Shown here: positions 11,250 through 15,280 of the stretch, in pieces
Layout of the letters: the number at the start of each line of letters is the position of its first letter
How positions within the stretch are numbered: position 1 is the stretch's first letter
Source of the DNA: SIBU01 sp964430335
GTDB lineage: Bacteria; Patescibacteriota; Minisyncoccia; Phycocordibacterales; SIBU01
Direction: 5' to 3'
Assembly (NCBI GenBank): GCA_964430335.1
Contig: CAYSEN010000016.1
Span: 1 to 15,280 of the forward strand
DNA: 15,280 bases
Notes under the pieces: model-generated
The model's input: only the letters and a program-made list of their open reading frames with translations
What the model was told of the DNA's origin: nothing
Database searches by the model: none
Translations under genes and position numbers: made by a program

Positions 11250-13415
11250 ATGCCAATAAACGAAAAATTCCTAAAACCATACGACCCGATTGAGTCCGAA
11301 CCAAGGAACTATAAGAAATGGGAGGAAAGTGGTTTTTTTAACCCTGACAAACTGCCTGGAAAAAGAGAAAAACCTTTTACAATAATCATGCCACCGCCAA
11401 ACGTGACGGGAGTTTTGCACATGGGACACGCTCTTATGCTCACACTTGAAGATGTTTTGATTCGCTACAAAAGAATGCGAGGATTTAAAACACTTTGGCT
11501 TCCTGGCACCGACCACGCAGCAATCGCCACACAATCGAGAGTGGAAAAAGATATCTATAAATCTGAAAACAAATCTAGACACGATTTGGGACGCGAAGAA
11601 TTTTTGAAGAGAGTGGAGAAATTTGCACAAGAAAGCCATGACACAATCGTCTCGCAGGTGAAAGTCATGGGCGCGTCTTGCGATTGGTCTCGAGAGGCAT
11701 TTACTCTAGACGAGAAAAGAAGTTTTTCCGTACGTACAATGTTTAAGAAAATGTACGACGACGGCCTAATTTACCGTGGATTTAGAATCGTAAATTGGGA
11801 TCCTAAGGGCCAAACAACTATTTCTGATGATGAGATTGTTTACGAAGAAAGAAAATCAAAACTTTACACTTTTAAGTATTCTCACGACTTCCCTTTTGCC
11901 ATTGCGACCACTCGACCTGAGACCAAACTTGGCGATGTGGGAGTCGCGGTCAATCCGGAAGATTTGCGTTACAACAAATATATTGGCCAGACATTTGAAA
12001 TAAAAGATTTTGCTGGCGTTAAACTTTCAATCAAGGTTATCGGCGATTCGAGTGTTGAAAAAGATTTTGGAACCGGCGCTCTCGGACTTACTCCTGCGCA
12101 CAGCCATGTGGACTGGGAAATGGCTGAAAAAAATGGATTAAAAAAGGATAACTCTATAATCAATGAGTATGGCAAGATGGCAGAAAATACTGGACCAAAA
12201 TTTGCCGGTAAAAAAGTAGCCGAGGCTCGTGAAGAAGTAGTGGCATGGCTTAGAGAGAACAACCTACTTGAAAAGGAGGAAGAGATTACACAAAACGTGG
12301 CGACCGCCGAAAGAACTGGCGGAATCATTGAACCAATGCCTAAATTGCAGTGGTTTATTGATGTGAACAAGCCAATTAAGGACCGTGGAAACATGACACT
12401 GAAAGAAATTATGAAAGATGCGGTGGCAAGTAATAGTGTCAAAATCTTACCTGAGCATTTCAACAAAACTTATTTCCACTGGATTGAAAATCTACGTGAC
12501 TGGTGCATATCGAGACAAATTTGGTACGGACATCGCATTCCTGTTTGGTATAGGAATGAAGAAATTTTTGTTGGAACTGAAGCGCCAAAAGGTGAAGGCT
12601 GGGAACAAGATCATGACACACTCGATACATGGTTCTCTTCTGGACTTTGGACTTTCTCGACCTTGGGCTGGCCTGAGAAAACCAGTGATTTAAAACTATT
12701 TCATCCTACCGATGTTTTGGAAACTGGATACGAAATCCTATTTTTCTGGGTCGCAAGAATGATTTTGATGTCCGGCTATGCCTTGGGTGAAGTACCATTT
12801 CACACTATTTATTTACACGGCACAGTCCGAGATGCAAAAGGACGAAAAATGTCTAAGTCGCTAGGTAATGGAATCGACCCGATAGACGTTGCTAAAAAAT
12901 TCGGTACAGACGCCGGAAGAATGGCGCTTATTATCGGCAACACACCAGGAACCGACACCAAAATCTCGGAAGACAAAATAAAAGGCTACAAAAATTTTGC
13001 TAACAAAATTTGGAACATCACAAGATTTGTTTTGGAAAACACTGAAGGAGTAGAGCTAGATTTGAAGTTTAATGATTGGGCTCAAAATGACGCGGAACTA
13101 AGATCTAAACGAGATGAATTGGTGAAGGAAATCACAGCGGATATTGATGATTACAAACTATACCTAGGTGCTGAAAAGTTATACCACTATATCTGGCACG
13201 AATTTGCTGATAAAATTATTGAGGAAAGCAAGGAAATATTTAAAAATGGCACAGATATTTCTAAACTTTCAAGAAAACAGTTTTTGCTTGAAACTCTTAA
13301 AACCTCTCTTGTACTTCTCCACCCTTTTATGCCGTTTGTAACTGAAGAAATCTGGTCTAACGTTTTGTTCGGAAAAGAGAACCTTCTAATTGTTGAACCT
13401 TGGCCATTGCACTAA
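11250..13415 (+). CDS. valS: Valyl-tRNA synthetase
   Basis: A class I synthetase that charges tRNA-Val; a tRNA-Val(GAC) gene lies at the left of the window. The N-terminus has the PPPNVTG stretch followed by the HIGH motif as HMGH (57-60), with LWLPGTDHAAIATQ soon after. The CP1 editing domain shows ATTRPETKLGD, FGTGALGLTPAHSHVD and related motifs that remove mischarged threonine. DTWFSSGLW and the KMSKS loop (533-537, in GRKMSKSLGNGIDP) complete the catalytic core. An anticodon-binding helical domain follows and ends FMPFVTEEIW. At 721 residues it is much shorter than the E. coli enzyme (951); the C-terminal coiled-coil arm that helps hold the tRNA is absent, as the protein stops right after VEPWPLH. 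The start is supported by a -10 box 6 nt upstream. prsW begins 20 nt after the stop. Confidence 0.97.
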   Translation: MPINEKFLKPYDPIESEPRNYKKWEESGFFNPDKLPGKREKPFTIIMPPPNVTGVLHMGHALMLTLEDVLIRYKRMRGFKTLWLPGTDHAAIATQSRVEKDIYKSENKSRHDLGREEFLKRVEKFAQESHDTIVSQVKVMGASCDWSREAFTLDEKRSFSVRTMFKKMYDDGLIYRGFRIVNWDPKGQTTISDDEIVYEERKSKLYTFKYSHDFPFAIATTRPETKLGDVGVAVNPEDLRYNKYIGQTFEIKDFAGVKLSIKVIGDSSVEKDFGTGALGLTPAHSHVDWEMAEKNGLKKDNSIINEYGKMAENTGPKFAGKKVAEAREEVVAWLRENNLLEKEEEITQNVATAERTGGIIEPMPKLQWFIDVNKPIKDRGNMTLKEIMKDAVASNSVKILPEHFNKTYFHWIENLRDWCISRQIWYGHRIPVWYRNEEIFVGTEAPKGEGWEQDHDTLDTWFSSGLWTFSTLGWPEKTSDLKLFHPTDVLETGYEILFFWVARMILMSGYALGEVPFHTIYLHGTVRDAKGRKMSKSLGNGIDPIDVAKKFGTDAGRMALIIGNTPGTDTKISEDKIKGYKNFANKIWNITRFVLENTEGVELDLKFNDWAQNDAELRSKRDELVKEITADIDDYKLYLGAEKLYHYIWHEFADKIIEESKEIFKNGTDISKLSRKQFLLETLKTSLVLLHPFMPFVTEEIWSNVLFGKENLLIVEPWPLH

Positions 13416-13435
13416 TCAATACTAAATAGTTTATT

Positions 13436-14125
13436 ATGCCTTCACCTGAAATAATTTTTTTCTCGCTAACTGGAGGATTATTACCAGCTCTCCTATGGCT
13501 CTGGTTTTGGCTTAAAGAAGACAGATTGCACCCCGAACCAAGAGGAATGATCATGCAAACTTTTATTGCGGGCATGATTGCAGTACCATTGGTTTTACCT
13601 CTTCAAAGATACATCGATAAAGTCTACGTCCTAGTGCCCTTGACCACTTTTCTCTTGGCAGCCACAGAAGAATCCTTCAAATGGCTGGCTGCTTTTTTTG
13701 CTGGTTTTGAAACACGTGAATATGACGAGCCGATTGATGCCGTAATTTACATGATTACCGCAGCTTTGGGATTTGCCGCACTTGAAAATGTGTTTTTTCT
13801 TTTCAACTCAATCAGCAATATTAGCCCGGTTCAAAGCTTCATAAACGGAAATCTTAGATTTGTAGGCGCCAACCTGCTTCACGTTCTAACTTCTGGTGTA
13901 ATTGGTTATTTTATTGGTTTGGCGTTCGGTCATGGCTGGTTTAAAAAGATATTGTATTTTCTTTTTGGAATTGTTCTGGCAACGCTGTTGCACACAACCT
14001 TTAATCTTTATATAATGAAGAGCAACGGAAAGAGTATTTTTGTAGTTTTCTCTCTGGTATGGATCGCACTCGTAATTCTAATCGCAGGTTTTGAAAAAGT
14101 TAAAAAAATAAAGGAACTTTGGTAA
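13436..14125 (+). CDS. PrsW-family intramembrane metalloprotease
   Basis: A 229-residue membrane protein of about seven to eight hydrophobic segments. The PrsW-type motifs are present: EDRLHPEPR after the first helix (28-36), ATEESFKW with E78, E79 and K82, FAALENVFF with E117, LLHVLTSGVIGYFIG with H149, and LLHTTFN with H186 and N190. The Glu and His residues are the proposed metal-binding and catalytic set. In Bacillus subtilis PrsW cuts the anti-sigma factor RsiW; the target here is unknown and no anti-sigma factor is seen nearby. The gene lies 20 nt after valS and 19 nt before the small heat-shock gene, so the three may be co-transcribed. A weak promoter-like TTGGCC-17-TAAATA (13400-13428) precedes it. 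Confidence 0.9.
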   Translation: MPSPEIIFFSLTGGLLPALLWLWFWLKEDRLHPEPRGMIMQTFIAGMIAVPLVLPLQRYIDKVYVLVPLTTFLLAATEESFKWLAAFFAGFETREYDEPIDAVIYMITAALGFAALENVFFLFNSISNISPVQSFINGNLRFVGANLLHVLTSGVIGYFIGLAFGHGWFKKILYFLFGIVLATLLHTTFNLYIMKSNGKSIFVVFSLVWIALVILIAGFEKVKKIKELW

Positions 14126-14144
14126 TTATTTAATAAAATAATCT

Positions 14145-14621
14145 ATGGCAAAAGAAAAAAAATCGTTTTTTGAAAGACTAACAGGCTCAAGTCACGAAGA
14201 CAGCTACGAAGAGGTTCCTGAAAAATCAGTTTCGCTAAATGGAAAAGGAAAAAGAATCGAAAAAGAAAGCTGGATCGATGACGAGAACGAAGAAGGCCAG
14301 TTGACCGTTGATGTTTATCAAACAGCTGATGACATTGTAATTAAGACCATGGTTGCAGGTGTAAAACCTGAGGATCTGGACATTTCAATCACTCGCGACA
14401 TGGTGACAATCAAGGGCAGTCGAGAAGAAACGAGAGAAATTAGTGATGCAGATTATTTTACAAAGGAATTGTATTGGGGCTCATTTTCAAGAACCATTCT
14501 TCTACCTCAGGAAATTGAAGTGGAAGCCGCAGAAGCTTCAGAGAAACACGGACTACTCATAATAAAAATGCCTAAAGTAGACAAAGGAAGACAGACTAAA
14601 CTTAAGGTTAAATCAAACTAA
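14145..14621 (+). CDS. Small heat-shock protein (Hsp20/alpha-crystallin family)
   Basis: A 158-residue ATP-independent chaperone that holds unfolded proteins. A charged N-terminal arm (1-45) is followed by the alpha-crystallin domain (about 50-145): LTVDVYQTADDIVIKTMVAGVKPEDLDISI, then MVTIKGSREE, then the ELYWGSFSRTILLPQEIE strand, and finally HGLLIIKMPK. The A-x-x-x-G-L-L type end is represented by ASEKHGLLIIKMP. The canonical IxI tail is not obvious; the protein ends TKLKVKSN, where LKV may serve. It starts 19 nt after the PrsW gene and ends at a strong bidirectional terminator. No heat-shock operator was recognised. Confidence 0.93.
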   Translation: MAKEKKSFFERLTGSSHEDSYEEVPEKSVSLNGKGKRIEKESWIDDENEEGQLTVDVYQTADDIVIKTMVAGVKPEDLDISITRDMVTIKGSREETREISDADYFTKELYWGSFSRTILLPQEIEVEAAEASEKHGLLIIKMPKVDKGRQTKLKVKSN

Positions 14622-14622
14622 T

Positions 14623-14659
14623 AAAAAACCGGCGCAAGCAAAGCTTGCGCCGGTTTTTT
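14623..14659. terminator. Bidirectional terminator between the Hsp20 gene and tRNA-Phe
   Basis: A perfect 17-bp stem (14623-14639 with 14643-14659) with a 3-nt AAA loop, a CCGGCGCAAGC core and six-base A/T ends. It can end transcripts from both sides. Confidence 0.95.
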
Positions 14660-14678
14660 ATCTTACTTAAGTAAATTG

Positions 14679-14751
14679 TGCTGGGGACCAGGATCGAACT
14701 GGTGACCCTTCCCTCTTCAGGGGAATGCTCTACCAACTGAGCTACCCCAGC
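14679..14751 (-). tRNA. tRNA-Phe (anticodon GAA)
   Basis: On the minus strand: acceptor GCTGGGG/CCCCAGC, TA, D-arm GCTC...GAGC, anticodon stem TTCCC/GGGAA around CTGAAGA, variable loop GGGTC, T-arm ACCAG-TTCGATC-CTGGT and discriminator A. Anticodon GAA is phenylalanine. CCA is not encoded (ACAATT follows). Unlike the other three tRNAs it has no inverted copy of its 3' end downstream, only the shared terminator 20 nt away. Confidence 0.95.
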
Positions 14752-14762
14752 ACAATGGACTC

Positions 14763-14792
14763 AATACCCGAAAATATGCCTTAAAAGGTCAA
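14763..14792 (-). promoter_or_regulatory. Possible promoter of tRNA-Phe
   Basis: On the minus strand: TTGACC (14787-14792), 18-nt spacer, GGTATT (14763-14768). The start would be about 5 nt before the tRNA, as for tRNA-Ser. A 6-bp inverted repeat, TGGCCT/AGGCCA (14795-14811), just upstream may be a weak terminator for the membrane protein gene. Confidence 0.4.
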
Positions 14793-14844
14793 TTTGGCCT
14801 TTGCTAGGCCAGTTTAATGGTTTAAAGGCAAACTGTAAAGACCC

Positions 14845-15117
14845 TTATTTCAACTTAATTGGCAGTGAAATATTATCGAGCATATCTGAAACTCCCTGCG
14901 ATGCCTTTGTTGTCTCATTGTAAGCCTTAACAAGCTGATCTACATAAGGTTGTACCGATACGTATGCACCGTAGGAAAGTCCGATAATTAGTACCCAATA
15001 CAAAACCTTAACAACCGCACCTATTCTATTACTCCTACGAATACCTCTTAGAATCGAATTGTTCTCTTCAGTAAGAACAGCAATTCTCTCGAGCAAATTT
15101 CTTTCTTCAGGTGACAT
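14845..15117 (-). CDS. Small single-helix membrane protein
   Basis: A 90-residue protein of unknown function. The N-terminal part (1-30) is a charged helix with coiled-coil character (EERNLLERIAVLTEENNSIL). One membrane helix follows at about 33-54 (IGAVVKVLYWVLIIGLSYGA). The rest is a polar helix ending in a Pro/Lys tail. The arginines before the helix suggest the N-terminus is cytoplasmic. The frame stays open to 15204, but the ATG at 15117 has a perfect TATAAT exactly 6 nt upstream, and the residues before it are not protein-like. Proteins of this plan are common in Patescibacteria genomes, in my experience, without known function. Confidence 0.75.
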   Translation of the reverse strand: MSPEERNLLERIAVLTEENNSILRGIRRSNRIGAVVKVLYWVLIIGLSYGAYVSVQPYVDQLVKAYNETTKASQGVSDMLDNISLPIKLK

Positions 15118-15123
15118 GACGAA

Positions 15124-15152
15124 ATTATACCAGAGTCGTAATAAATTGAAAA
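15124..15152 (-). promoter_or_regulatory. Promoter of the small membrane protein gene (leaderless)
   Basis: On the minus strand: TTTTCA (15147-15152), 17-nt spacer and a perfect TATAAT (15124-15129), followed by 6 nt and the ATG at 15117. Confidence 0.7.
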
Positions 15153-15199
15153 TTGCATTGCAGAAACTGCGCGTCACAAGATTTCGCGTAGTCTTCTCG

Positions 15200-15276
15200 G
15201 ACACTCGTTGCTACTCGCCGGCCTCGCCTGTTTCGCTTGGTAGCGAAACATGGCTCCGGCTGGCACAAGTGCGAAA
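15200..15276. repeat. G+C-rich imperfect palindrome with a 22-nt hairpin at its tip
   Basis: No gene is seen in the last 160 nt. A perfect 9-bp stem, TGTTTCGCT/AGCGAAACA with loop TGGT (15229-15250, 22 nt in all), sits between GCCGG...(15217) and CCGGC (15256-15260). The outer flanks also pair imperfectly (CACTCGTTGCTACTC with a complement of GGCACAAGTGC). GCCTCGC and GCTCCGGCT flank the hairpin and also occur together at 109-132. The element may continue beyond the window. Confidence 0.55.
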
Positions 15277-15280
15277 AAAT

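Noticed and set aside
14145..14621. CIRCE or similar heat-shock operator upstream of the Hsp20 gene
   Set aside because: The 19-nt gap before the gene has no TTAGCACTC-type inverted repeat.

Overview
The window looks like chromosome of a Patescibacteria/CPR bacterium, probably in the broad Parcubacteria group. This is inferred from gene content, not from a marker tree. The clues are: a moderately A+T-rich, tightly packed genome; a TsaD with an extra segment of about 45 residues; a short valyl-tRNA synthetase without the usual C-terminal coiled coil; a secreted protein with a peptidoglycan-binding-like domain of a type common in these genomes; tRNA genes without encoded CCA; and almost no Shine-Dalgarno sequences. 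The standard code fits, since long genes have no in-frame TGA. None of the 15 genes stops with TGA.

Layout: 1-300 holds tRNA-Val(GAC) on the minus strand, with a terminator and an inverted copy of its own 3' end. 366-1502 holds a divergent pair, a NUDIX hydrolase (minus) and a two-helix membrane protein (plus). 1663-6381 is a compact five-gene minus-strand operon: EcoRI-family adenine methyltransferase, DUF262-HNH endonuclease, DUF2130 coiled-coil/PD-(D/E)XK-like protein, a stand-alone WYL-like protein and a NYN-domain nuclease. I read this as a candidate restriction-modification/anti-invader system. 6466-7062 contains tRNA-Glu(TTC) and tRNA-Ser(CGA), each followed by a dense mosaic of palindromes built from direct and inverted copies of its own 3' end. 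7155-9692 has a 62-residue C2H2-like protein and two secreted proteins sharing an SNSGN motif, one of them in unusually G+C-rich DNA. 9993-14621 is a plus-strand housekeeping run: tsaD, valS, a PrsW-type membrane protease and a small heat-shock protein. 14679-15280 holds tRNA-Phe(GAA), a small membrane protein and a G+C-rich palindromic repeat at the edge.

Two signals stand out beyond the gene list. First, inverted copies of the T-arm plus acceptor 3' strand lie just downstream of three of the four tRNA genes. In two of them a 22-nt hairpin sits exactly between the T-arm and acceptor parts; its ends are alike (ACGCA...TGCT) but its stem and loop differ. This points to a small palindromic element family linked to tRNA ends. 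Second, for several genes a good -10 box lies exactly 6 nt before the start codon, so the predicted transcript begins at the A of ATG; leaderless mRNAs appear common here. In the defence-like operon, downstream genes also lack Shine-Dalgarno sequences and start in an ATATG context.

All family names come from motif recognition by eye. No database search, folding program or expression data was available.
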